Assembly: GCA_035578905.1 (NCBI GenBank)
Contig: JAQJVL010000083.1
Span: 1,324,361 to 1,388,360 of the forward strand
DNA: 64,000 bases
Direction of reading: 5' to 3'
Origin: Stictocephala bisonia
Lineage: Eukaryota; Arthropoda; Insecta; Hemiptera; Membracidae
Below, in pieces: positions 12,601 through 26,295 of this stretch. Within the stretch, counting starts at the first letter, position 1. Each line of letters opens with the position of its first letter. Both the position numbers and the translations under genes were made by a program. The notes under the pieces are model-generated. The model had not been told where the DNA came from and did not search any database. It was given only the letters and a program-made list of their open reading frames with translations.

Positions 12601-15600
12601 GAGGATAAGAGTCTAAAAATATGTATATATCCATTTACATAATAATAACTCAATTTATAAAAATTTATTATTTGGGAAATTATTGTAATATCACACTAAC
12701 CAGCCAACTTAGCATAAAGCAAATTAATTCTTAATCAAAGCAAAAGTATGAAATACCTACCTTATGTAATAATTACTGATAAAATAATTAATCATGCAAA
12801 GGTTTCAACAAGACGATTAAATTAAAAATCAATATTTCTTTTATAATTACCTTTGAAACTGGTGAACCTTTAGAGACCTTTATGAAATGAAATTAATATC
12901 TCTGATCCTGAGCCGAGCCACACAATCTCAAACAAAGGATGGATGACAGAGGTGAGAGCTAAGCCTTGGCCCAAAGGGAAGACACATACACACGTGCAGA
13001 GTTATTATCTTGTGTATTTACAGTTCTCGTGTCATTTTCCTTGGTCTTTTAATAAAGAATCCTTTTATTAACTCACTGTCTCCTGTTCTTTGTTGCAAAT
13101 TAACATATGATTTTTTTTCACTTTTTTATGGCACGGAGTTTAAAAACATAAGATTTCACTCTGCTTTTCTAAAACTTCTCTCACTAAAGGAGAGCTTTAT
13201 TCCTTTTTTAACTTGAGCAATTATTTCTTTGATTAGACCCTGATAAGAAAAAAGTGTTTCTTTACTTAAATAGCTCACGTCTATTTTAATACTAGTACTT
13301 ACATTTTTTAAGCTCTGTTCACAAAAAGCGTCCAGTTTTGATCGTTCCTCCTCCAATACTTGCATGCTCTAGAACATCCAATCCAATAACACACATTTAT
13401 TTAAGATAAAATTATGTTTTATAGCATTTTGCTGATAAAATAAAAATAATATAAAAATATATAATTATTGGAATAGTTTCTCTCTGTAATTTTTAAGTAA
13501 CTGAAAATATATATTTTATTATTGTTTCCACTAATAAATAAATAATTGTTATGTACAATAATTTGTTATGATTAAAACTTGTAACAGTTTATTCTTTACA
13601 TTATTTTCAAGTTTCTGAATTATTCAGTGATATTGGAAAGTTTTATTAGAGAAGGTTTCACAAAACGTCTCATATTTGACTTTGATTTTATATGGTATAA
13701 TGGATGAGTGAGTATGTTGAGAGTATTTCCTAAAAGAGAGTATATAGTGAGTGCAGAGTAGACAGGACATGTCCTTTAGAGTATTATATGAATTACTAAA
13801 GGACAGTGGCTAAAACAGTCAATTTAGTAAGGTCAAGATTTGATTGTAAGATAAAAATGTAACCTTAACATGATGTAAGTTAGCAAAAAAGAGTTCTATA
13901 CAGTATTAGCAATAACAATAAAAATAAATATAATTTTCATGACACATGTAAATATATAATTTGATACATTTGAATCTACATTTGTAATAGAACAAAACAG
14001 CTTAATTTAACCCTTTTAGTGCCAATTTCCTGTTATTTGGTTGTCCAAAAAACTATGCATAAAGTGCCAACGTCCTGTTAACAGGACGTCACAAACAAAA
14101 TTCATTAAAACATTCAGAAATAAACTTTTGATTAAGTTAAGGTTATATTCTCATTTCTTAAGATATATTTTTACATTAAAACCGTGATTTTGGTATATTT
14201 CTATAATCATAAGTTATATTTTGATACAAAAGTTACCAAAATCTGTCAGAAAACAGCTGTTTTGTATAACTTAAAAATCGCCATAACTTTATTATTTGCT
14301 AACATACTATTGTGAAATTTCAATTGTTAATAACTAAATTGTCTTCAAAGTACAGTTCACCTATTTTTATTATGGTCATAAGGATGCACAAAGTAAAAAA
14401 TGAGCCGACAAACTTTTTTATCTTGTAAATTTATTTAAAATAAAAATAACATATATAGTGCAAGGTTATTTGAAATATGTTATTTTAATAGACTGTTTAT
14501 TTATGTATAATAAGGTATAAAAATTATTAATTTTGTTTAATAAATAACAGAGATTTATTTAATAAAGAACAGAGGCAGACTGTACAAATTGATAAAAACC
14601 CTCTGGCACTGGTCGAGAGTAATTTTGGAAAATCCTTGTAGCACCAAAAAGGTTAAAACAAATATGTACTATAAAACAGAAAACAACATGTTAAAGAAAC
14701 TGACAAATGTCAGTTTAATTATTTAATTTAAATTGCCACTGGAAACATCACTAAAAATTAAATTGCTACTGAGCCTTAACAAATCTTATTTATAATTTAT
14801 AGGCCCACATATTGAAGAAAAAACATAGAATTTGGAAATAATGAAAATACTTTAATCATATTTACTTTGATATTGTAGTTAAAAAACTATCAATAAAATA
14901 AAATGGTTCTGTTTTCAGTATTTTCTTAGTGTATGTTTAAATTTACTTTATCCACAAGTTCATGCTGCCCATGATAGTTTATTGAACATTGTTCATATTG
15001 TACATTTTTATTATTACTATATTATTAGAGTGTTATAGATATTAAATTAAGCTACTGTTTTTTATATTATGTCTATTCTATCTAGAAACATAATATTATT
15101 ATATCTCCTCAACATTCATTGGAAAAATATGTTTGTAAAAACAAGAGAGTGTTTTTTATAATTTGTGATCAAAAAGAATTTATTTGATAATCACTTAAAA
15201 ATAGTTTAAATACATGGATACTACAAACATTAGATAGAAATATGAAAGCTCAACGTTTTGTTGATAGTTGACATAAAGATTTTAGTCTATGAATAATGTT
15301 AAGAATCAAGAATATAGTATAATGATTCAACTAGATTGCAACAAACAATACTTTTAAACAAAATGTTTATAACAGGAGAATAGGCAGGCTTTAAGAATCC
15401 ACTGATTTTTCTATAAAATTTTGTTCAGTAGTAGACAGTTGGGCTACACCAAGCCCCAGGACATGATCTTTCTCAACTTGGTAATTCTAGGTAATATAGT
15501 TGATAGTTGAAAGGTTGATATTTAATATACTTTATTGAAAGACAGTAATAAATAATTAAAATTAATGATTGGTATGTGAATATTTTTATCCTACCTTAAG

Positions 15601-17401
15601 CTCCTTGTCCATGGCTAGTCCAGTTTTGGTAGATCGCTGTTTCTTCCGCTGTTTCTTCATCGTGGCCGCAGCCTTGCTGTAGGTCTCTGACCGCTGCTTA
15701 TGCTGCTGCAAGAACCTTTTCTGTTCCGACTGTAAAATACCATATGAAAAATAAAATAAAAATATGTTTAGAGAATTTTGCTGAACTATTTAAATTAATA
15801 TTTTTTAAGGGTTTTGTTTGTTAATTTTTTAGCGTTGGTAGTTTTAATTGAGACAAGCTTTCATTTCACATTAATATATATAATCAACAGAATTATTATT
15901 GATTTATTTGATTTAAAAAAAAATTTAATTGAGGCTCCAATAGAAGCATATAATATAAATAAAACAACCATAAGAAGAAATCATTTAACATTACTATGAC
16001 AGCCTCATTAATTATTTGTAATCAATTGTATATTCTTAAAATAGAATAAACTCTGTTGATATCACTAGTATATTAGAATTCCACTCTTTTCTCCTGTGTA
16101 CTATAATGATTGAATAGCATGTTGTAATTGTTTCTATGATAAATAAAAGTTGTTACAATCTATAATAACTCAAATTTGTTAATACAATTTGTTTCTGCTC
16201 GTCTAAAAAAAATGTAATCCCTAAGATACACCCAATAGATTAACTTCATAGAATAGAGTTCTATATAAAAATAACTTTAATACGATTTCGTATTTATTAT
16301 TCAGTCAACTTGAGAATATAAGTTTATCCAGAAATAAATTTTAAGATCCCAAGCAACACATTATTTATGAAATGTTATAAAAACAATTGAAGCAGCCTTA
16401 TAGTTATACTTGAAGTTTTTTATTATTTATTAATATACCAATCAGGGTCAAGTGATCGAAAAAAATAGCTTATTATAGACAAGAGAATGAAGCATACGGT
16501 GAACAGTTAATTAATCTGAAACACTGATAGTAAGTAGTCCATCCAATATCCATAAACTTTCAAAAGAACTTTACCCAATATAGTTCACAGTAAAACCATC
16601 AACCTGCTATGGGAGACTCGGGATCATGTGAGTTTAATCTTACTTAATTTTATTTAGAAACTTATCAATAGTACAACTTAGGTTTTAAAGGAAGATAAGC
16701 AAACGTGTTAGTATTTATTTTAAAACTCTTTCTACAAATAAAAATACTTACCTGAACAACTTTTGTGTCCTTCTCCAAATTGGTTTCTAGTGGTACAAGT
16801 AGGTCTACATAAAACGCTTTCAGCTGGAACACATGTAAATGTTTCAATGAAATATATTATATTTTTCTTTAATAAAGTTTTTTTCATTTTAAGTCAATCA
16901 ATCCTAATTTAAAATAATAAATTATTTTCCATATACTGAGAAAATCTTGGTTATTTATATAAATAACAACTGATTTCAGATATTTGAGGACAGTTTTTAT
17001 ATTTGCAACAATTAAGCAGATTTTAATAAAACGCATCTGACTTCAAAAATTCAAATTTATAAGCCTTGTCATCTCTAAAGTTTAACACTCTAAAATAAAA
17101 AATATTGTAAACTAAACACCAACAGTTCTAAAAAGTATATCTATAAACATAAATGACTGTTGAAAGGTAACTAAACATTACAGTTATTTTCCTTGCATTT
17201 GCAATGTTTGAATAATTCTTTGGTATAACTTTGCCCACTTAAACATTAAACTTCATTAGTTTGTCTTTTGGAAGTCTAATTGAATTTGCTGTTTATGTTG
17301 TAAGTTCGTAGGTGGGTGTGTGAGGTATCACTGTTTTTGGTGTTAATATTGGTTGGATGATTGTTATCATTGTATGTGTGTGTTGAGGGAGCGAGAGGGC
17401 G

Positions 17402-17469
<68 letters not shown>

Positions 17470-20400
17470 TCATTTTATTATCATATAGATTAAATAACAT
17501 TTACAATAACATGTACATAGGGGGTGATAAACGATCCCATCTAAAGGCACTTTTACTTATGTGAGGGTAGTATTCTGTCACTTGTAACTATGTTGTCACT
17601 TGGGGTTGTCAATGTTGTATTAATAGGTTGATGTTGGGGGTTTTTTTTAGGGAGAAGCCTCCTCTTCAACCTTATTTTACCCCTTCCCCACAGACTATTG
17701 ATCTGTACGGAGAACTGATCAGATAGAGTATGGGAGGAACAAGTACATTACAAGATGAATATTACTGATAAAAACTAACGGCAACGGCCAATATTTGAAT
17801 CTGCACTATCTCTAAATGAAGGACAAAGTCCTGACGCCTGTGCCACTTGCACATTACGATCGTGTCCTTCAGACAATTCAGTCTTCCTCTCTGTGTTTCA
17901 TTTAATTTTAGTGAGTTTGTTTTCGTGTTCCTTGATTTTGTTTTCTGTGTTCCTTGGCTTCGTCGACAAGCTCACCATTGTAGCTTGGCAGCCGACGCCG
18001 ACATGTTTTCCGGCTAGAAACGTTTAGATAATTGTTCGTAAAATTGTTTGCTTTTGTAACTGTTTGGTAAAAATATTGTTTATTTAGCTTTATTTTATTC
18101 TTACGTTTGTGGAGCCAGACTAAAATTTGTTTTGTGCTGTGCTATTACTTTAGCCCTGGCTCCGGGGTCGGAGAGTGATGGACGGGCACCTGCATGGCTA
18201 CTGACGACGTTTTCCTGGAGGCACAGTGCCGAACCTACGGGCTGGGACTAGCCTCCAGAAGTGTCTTCATTATGTGAAAAAAACTTGTTTTTTATTTTCG
18301 GCTAACAGTGTCATTTTAAAGCAAGATATATGTTTAGATTTTATTTTTATATTTTTAAATATTTTTTCTTATAGGGGGTGTTCTGGTAAATTTTCTTTTA
18401 AAGAACGAGGTTCTCGCGTACTTCTTCACTTTGTTGTTCCCATTGGGAGTCGCCCAGTTTAGCCTGCTGGATTTTGGTGTAATTATTAATTTAATTCTTT
18501 TGTGTTTTTAACTTTTCCAAATTGGCCAAAACCTTCCAAATGTCTTTTGTTACCGAGGCCCCGTAAGTTCATCTGCATATGTAAATTAAGTTTTGTCTTC
18601 GTAATTCTTGTAGTGATGTATATATTTATTTTATGTTGATGTTTTTCTCTTGTTTAATTGTTTTTGTTATACGATTTATTCTTGTTGTAAATTTTTAAGA
18701 GCTCTATTTATATATTTAAAAAAATTCATGTTTAGGCCTCCGGATTACTGAATTAACACTATATAGTAGGTTATTTACCTTTGTGATCCGTCAAGTAATT
18801 ACTTGACGGATCACAAAGGTAAATAACCTACTATATAGATCTAAAAAATGCTTTTAGGCCTAATCATTTTGATTTACATTTTCTTGATACTTTTTTACTA
18901 TTAATATTTGATAATCTTGTACTTTTTTTAGTTATTTTTATTGCCTCGAGGGCAAAATATATTTATAAATGTTCTGTAATGTTTGATAAACATCGTAACT
19001 TTTCACAAACGGTCAACAGCCCGTTTTGTCCGTAAATGTTTAAATTGTTTTGTTTATTTGTAACGTAATATTTTTTTAATACTTTCGAATTTAATATTTG
19101 TTTTAACTTTCATGTAATAAACAATATTTTTGCCATTCAACTTGTGTTTTTTCTTGTACTGTGTCGTCCTCCTGAGTCCGGTGCCTTCGCACCCACCCTC
19201 GATGGGTCCAGCGCAATGTTTTGATAGTACGAGGGTGGGTTGCACGCTCTAGACCACTTGGCAACTGGCTCTCCCTAAAGAACCAGTGGTCTCCTTGATG
19301 AGGCTTTAAAAATGGTGTCCGGACAATTTGTCCCACGGACATTTCGTCCCCCAAGAAAAATGCGGACATTTCGTCCCACTTTGTGGAACGGCTACCTGGG
19401 TAGGGTTTGATAAATAGTGTCCAAATATTTCTAAACGGACACTTCGTCCCACCTGAGAGAAGGGTTGTAAAAAGGTTAGGTTAGGTTCTCTCAGGGTGGG
19501 ACGAAGTGTCCGTTTAGAAATATTTGGAGACTAATTATCAAACCCGACCCAGGTAGACACTCCACAAAGTGGGACGGAATGTCCGCATTTTTCTTTGGGG
19601 ACGAAATGTCCGTGGGACGAATTGTCCTGTAATCTTTAAAAATAAATACTTATCGACTTTTATCCAAACAATTACAAATTAACTTATTTAAATACGAAAA
19701 TTCTAACCTTGAATGCAATGACAGTTAATTTAAAATTTTAATTAAGACAGCTTGTCTATATCATAAGACGTTGCTTTTTTAATAGAAGATTATTAATGCA
19801 AATGGATCACATTTAAGGTATAAAGAACGATTTTACTAAATGAAGGGATGAGGAAATTGCATTTATACCCATCAAAATAATCTAACAATAACACGTGTCA
19901 AAGGGTTTAAACTTTCCAGTGCCTTCCTCAACGGGAAGTGATAGGTTTGGAGAGGAATCTGATAGTAAAGGAAGTGAAACTGAAATGTTCTTTTAGTGAT
20001 GGTGAAAGAGGGGTTAGAGGGGGTACAGACTATAACAGTACCCTATATGTTTAAAAGTTTCCAGTGCCTTCCTCAACGGGAAGTGATAGGTTTGGAGAGG
20101 AATCTGATGGTAAAGGAAGTGAAACTGAAATGTTCTTTTAGTGATGGTGAAAAGAGGGGTTAGAGGGGGTACAGACTATAACAGTACCCTATATGTTTAA
20201 AATTTTCCAGTGCCTTCCTCAACGGGAAGTGATAGGTTTGGAGAGGAATCTGATAGTAAAGGAAGTGAAACTGAAATGTTCTTTTAGTGATGGTGAAAAG
20301 AGGGGTTAGAGGGGGTACAGACTATGACAGTACCCTATATGTTTAAAAGTTTGCTGGTATAGAGAAATGGGATATACTGTACATCTGTCTACCTGATATT

Positions 20401-23400
20401 GACATTGTAAGGAACGCAAGCTTTTGTGATCCATTGGGGGTAGTTCCATTGTTCTGAAAGGGGAGCTAATGGAATGAAAAGGAAGGTTCTCTATTACTTT
20501 TGAGCAGTAACACTGATCATAATTCTGATTGTAGGAGGGTCTGTGGACAAAAACATTTCCTCAGGATTTAGATTTCCTAACCTATGCCTGTGGCCGTTCA
20601 TGTAGAGGTTAGTATTAAATACTAGTATATTATACAGTTGTGCTGGTTACTAGAGTTAGTAGTTTATGTTGCTAATGATGGGATCCATGTCAGATATTTA
20701 GAATGTTACTCAATTAGCACATCAAACTATGATATTCATTATGCATATCACTAAGAGGCAAATTGAAGAGTTATGTGATAATATGAGCCTGGAATGGGTG
20801 TGATGTGTATTGATGGGTTTAGTCATTGTTACTAACCACGGTCGACTGTTCCTTAGAAAGAGCCATTTATTAATAGCCTAATAGCCAAGGCAACTAAGGG
20901 ATCTACAGCTTTAGGTGGAATCCGAACCATATAGTATTGGTCTGATTTTTAGCTAATTGGCAAGCGTCATACTCAATTCTCTCCCTAAACAACATTTGGA
21001 CACTGAACCAATATGGACAGCTCAGACTTCTCTAGCAGTGTCCACGTCAATGGCAATCATTGAGCGGACGCCATATCAGTATTTAGAGGACCAAACATAG
21101 AACCAAAGATTATAGAACTAAAGATAGTTCTATAATCGTTGATAGAACCTATCGCCTACAATCTCAACAAAAGTTTGTCCAAAAGTACCTGTGCTACAGC
21201 ACTGTGCCACTACTGCCAACTAAGTACTAGGTACTTTGTCTAAGAAACTACATCAAAGTTATTTTGTATAATTTTTGTGTGTTTGATGATTATATTGTAT
21301 AAATTTGTATACGTATTGTATATGAATTTATAAACCTAATTAAATTCACATTTTTTGAGGTTTTCAGATGAGCTTTAACTTGTTTTGGGATAAGGAGGGA
21401 ATTGCTCCCTTAATAACTAATTTGTATTAACATCCATATTTTATATGACAGCTTTAACCTTACAATAATCATTTGCTGAGCTTGGATTTCTTTGTAGACC
21501 TCCACCATCTTCATTAATGCAGCACCTGAAAATGAATTAATAATGAATAAAGTTTCTCAAGCATTCTTAAAAGTATACATGATTTATATGCCTTTTAACC
21601 AATAAAAGGATCTATACTTATGTCAAAGCTAAATGTTTTCGTTACGTTTTAGAGTACATGAAATGTTTCAATTATTTGTAGTAATTTTTTTTAAATACGT
21701 TTCTTGAACTTTTTTTTCACCTTTATCCTCTGCTCTGGTAAATTCATTTTTTGTATAAACTAAAACATATCTTACAGTATTAAATCAGTTAGTTTCCCTG
21801 ATTTCGTAACTTAAATGTTCTGTTCCATTTTTCAGCTCTGAGTGATCATTTTTAAAGGTGGCCACACAAATTAAACATAATTGGGATATTTAAAATTATA
21901 AATCTGGAAATTTAACAGATTATTAACAAAATTATCCTAACATTTAATTTAGATAGGTTGTTTATCTAGATGTTCCTTAAACTACAAATACTTTTGATGT
22001 CAGTCTTTCAATCTGGTTTGCTATATAATAAAAGATTCAGGTATTTCAATATAAAATTAGAGTAAATTTAATAAGTGTATGTTTTCTGGCGTGTTTATTT
22101 GAACTGTATTATATTTAAAATCATAGTTGTCTTCATTATATATAGTAAATATTTGACTAAAAATCAAAACAATCAATTTAAAAACCAACTAAAATTGTAA
22201 CATAATTAAATATATTGTATCCACTACAAATGTATGATTTTACTTTGAAAATACTTGGTTTTGCTTCCAAGATAATAATAAAAAACTAAAAATTAATAGA
22301 TTTTTGTTTATTTAGTTCAATTATTTACTTATCGAATAAAAAATGGTATAGATCAATAATACAAAATTACTTTTTTTTCGTTTCTGTGATATTATTTTCA
22401 TGCTATCATGGAATATAAATGTAGGGGATTTAAAACGATCAAAGAGAAGTGGTTAATAGAGCCTGTTGAGGGAGCTGGCAGAGAGATAAGTGGAGGTTGG
22501 TCAGAAAGGCTTGTAAGAGATGGGGTCGGGGGATTTTGTGGGGAGATAAAAAGGGATTTATAAGAGCACGGCCCTCCAGGGGCTAATATACTGGACCAGT
22601 CTGATTTAAGTCAACTGGTTACTTGGTGTAACTGCCGGAGGAATAAATTTCCATCTCTACCTAAGTCTGCTACTTTTGTTCCCAGTATTTTAGCAGAGCA
22701 ACATTTTGGGGAAAATTAAAAAATATGATCTAATGTTTAGGCAAATATTGAACAAAATATTTTTAAAAAGGTTTAAATGAAAATTAGCTCCTGTATTAAA
22801 AGTTCAATAAATGGTCTCAAGTAGATCATCTAACAAGTACCAGCTTGGTATCTTGTTTAAATTATTTATCAGCGTTATCTTCAGGGTAATTTCAACGTGT
22901 TTTAATACTATTTGGATCGATACATAGAGGTAAAACAAAACGACTGTGGAATGCTGTTAACTCTCCTAATGTCCTTCCAATGTTTTCAGAAAATTTGCCA
23001 GAAGACGAGTACTAAGTAAGCAGTACCATAGAGTACCATTGTTATGAAAAATAGCAATGGGACGAAGTATAAATGTCCAGTATATAAGTAAAGTTCAGGG
23101 TGCATGGTGAGCTAAATGACTTCTTTTGGTGGTAAACACTGAGATAATTAAAATAACAATGAAGTAATATAACTTTATTGTCTATTTAAACAAAAATAAT
23201 TATAAATACTTTTCAGTAATTGGATAAGTTTATCCAAAAACTAAGAGTGTTTTGTATATACGGGTTGTCTGAAAAGAAACTATCATGCCTCTAACTTTTC
23301 TAATACTGAAAATATTTTATTTTTGTTTGTGGCAACCTTCTTGGATATGAGGTACAAAACTAATGAACGCATTTTAAAACTGCCCCCCCCCCCCCCTTAA

Positions 23401-26263
23401 AGAGCTTGGTAAGACGAGATAGTTAACATAAATAAAAGTGAAATTGGACCACCCAAAAATGAAATGGCGGCTAAGTAAAAGAAATGGTTGAACAGTGAAT
23501 GTTTTACTTTCAGCCCACTTACATTTATTTTAAATTCTCAACTAATTCCTATTAGTGTAACCTTTTTAATAGGGTTATTTGATAAGTAATTTATTTTCTA
23601 CATGACTTTAGTCCCATATATCATATCAAGTCTTAAAAGAACATTGAGCATAGGATACTACTCTGATCTCCCTGAATATAGTTTTTATTCATACATAAAA
23701 TTATCATACACAAATCAATATGGTAACTTTGCATAAATAATAAAGATATTATACTATAAAAATACTTCAAGACTTCAAAACGGAATTGATTTGTTCACTT
23801 CATCTAATAGCCAGAAAAAAGGAAATAAGTTGGATCTTTTCCGTTAATTCACTACCACTACTTTTTTCCCGTTAATTCACTACCACTTGGTAAATATTAT
23901 ATTGCTATAAAAACTGTTCCGCACTCATTTATACACCCACTTTGGTATTCCTTATCCGCTAGGAATCCGATGTCACTGGCCTTATTTTATCGCTTTCCAA
24001 GAACTTACACACGGAGAGCACATTCGGCGGTAAGTCAATATTGGATTTACCAGTTTGTGATCGACTATCCACTAACCTAACCTTACCTGACCTGACCAAA
24101 CATAACCGTAATTGCGATAAAAAAGTAGTGATAGCGAAGTAACGGGAAAAGTAGTGGTAGTTAATTAACGGAAAAGGTCCATTAAGTTGAATAATTGATT
24201 AGACATGTGTCAACTTCGCAATGTTGAACACTGACAATTGTTGAAAGGGTACAACAAAAACTTTTAACTTAGCATGGCATTCCAATCACTTAGTGTTGAT
24301 CTGATTTTCTACTGATACTCAGTTCTCTTCCAAACCCTGTACCACCCAACACATTCCAGACTTCTCTACAAGTGTCCACACCGATGGCAATCATCAGGCA
24401 GAACTGAGCTGTCTGAGATTGTAATATGAGTGCATGCCTATTAAGGTAAATGCTTTACTGAGATGACAATGTTCATAACAATTGAGACGAATCACAAAAA
24501 ATCATTCTTACCGATATCAGCACATCCTCCCCAAGTTCCTTGCTGGGACTGTCTGGCCAACTTGGTGATGGCTTCCACGTACAAACGTGATGCAGCTGCT
24601 GCCGCTGATGGACAAATAAAAATATGTATGACCATTATGTCATGTGACACTTCATAAGGGAAAGTTAACTACATATTTAAAGAAAATATATATGCAGGTA
24701 TCATATAAGGTGGAGTGACAAAGTAAATATAAAACTTGCTGCTTCTCGCTCCTACTTGAAGCTGACACACTGTAAATACATTATGTAAAAAGACCACTCC
24801 ATACAAGAATAATCAGCCTGATTTCTGCCTAAATACAACTTGTCTTCTTCACCATTAGAGTGCTTCAAATGTCTTATATATGGTTTTTATATTTCGTGAT
24901 TTTATTAAATGATTTAAAGCATGGCAAAGAGTTTTTATTTTAAAATGCTGATATTCGAACTAGTAACTCTCAGTTTCCAGCTCACCTTGTGCTAGGAAAA
25001 TGTTAACAACATTTTATTGTATCTATCAAGGTAGACCTAGAGGAAGATAATTTTATTTCATCAGCATATGTTAAGACGTTCGTCAGTGATGTGTTCTATT
25101 ATGAGATACCGTGCCTTTCGTGAGACATCGTGTATAACTACTGTAGGAATTATCTGCACTCGTAGAAGGACAGACTTACTATAGTACAAGTTTATCGATT
25201 ATGTACAGAATGCCATTGCTAGTCTGTTATCAACAAAGTATAAACTGTTTACTGTCAGCGCAGAAATTATGTGGTGTTTGAAGGTTGTTTTTTAAGGAAG
25301 TAAAAGACCTATTGAAAATCTAATCGCACAATTATTTTTTTCGTTTAATTATACGTTTTTAACTATACGTTAAGACATGGTCAATTTTACATTTTATTAC
25401 ACGTTTTTAATAATTTTTATAATAGTTGGAACAAAAGGGTACCGAAATTTCAACTAGTTTTCACAGTAGGTCTATATCAAATTTACACCTATATTATTTA
25501 AAAAACCGTTAATGTATCGCATTAATATTTTAATATCTGGTTGTCAGGAATGGTTCCTATAAGTTAAAAAAAATTATAATACTAACATTCCGAGAAAATA
25601 ATTCCTACCAATATGTTTTTCTTGGTTTATAGAGGTCGGACAGTTAATTACTTGGTCTTGTTTTACTCCTTATGACATGTAAAGTTACAATACATTACTT
25701 TTATATGTGTAAGTAAATGCAGTGGTTTTATACTGATTTAAATTTATGAATATAAAGCTATTTTGATAGTTGAGTAATTGGAAAAGAGGTTGATAGCCAA
25801 CTTCCTTACTGCTATTACATTTATCTATATAAAGTTATTGTAAATTGATTTAAAATCACAGCACTTACTTACAAATATGAAAGTAATGTTTCATAACTAT
25901 ACATGTCATAAGGATTACAAAAAGACCAAGTAATTAATTGTACGACCTCTGTAAACCAAGAAAACAATGTTTTAAGGAATTGGTAAGAACTTTTTCCTCT
26001 GAAAGTTAAAATTATAAAATTTGTTGTACTTGTGCGAAATACTCCTACCAGGTGTAAAAATATAAATGCGATACATTAACGGGGTTCTTAATAATATCGG
26101 TGTAAATTTGATGTACAATGAAAACTAGTTATAATTACGGTAGTTTTTTTTGTTCCAACTAGAATAGAAATTATTAAAGTTTGTAATAAAAATGTTCTCA
26201 TAACTTAGCCTAAAGTTAAAAGAGGAAAACATTGATGTGATTAGATTATTCGTGGGATCCTTA

Positions 26264-26295
<32 letters not shown>

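Larger units (their letters stand above)
5868..13302 (-). other. IRSp53: 7.4-kb intron
   Basis: The largest intron of the recognised part of the gene. It holds a retroposon-like tail (6420-6510), a CpG-containing island (7550-7730), C/G-run minisatellites (9390-9915, 11850-12320) and otherwise AT-rich unique-looking sequence. At 8100-8190 the phrase GACCGTTTCGGAGATATGG resembles text common in insect interspersed repeats, but no element could be delimited. Confidence 0.8.
16824..21463 (-). other. IRSp53: 4.6-kb intron packed with inserted repeats
   Basis: Holds a GA microsatellite, a possible LTR-like block with a perfect palindrome inside it, a foldback TIR element, a 145-bp triplication and one copy of a dispersed repeat family. 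20350-20800 shows nothing recognisable. Confidence 0.85.
21526..24511 (-). other. IRSp53: 3.0-kb intron
   Basis: Contains an LTR-like block, a mariner-like fragment with a poly-C run, the first copy of the 8-bp-TSD MITE and a fragment of dispersed family A. 21530-22430 is AT-rich with nothing recognised. Confidence 0.85.

Noticed and set aside
17276..17564. Ser/Leu and Arg/Glu repeat frames
   Set aside because: Translation of the (GA)n microsatellite.
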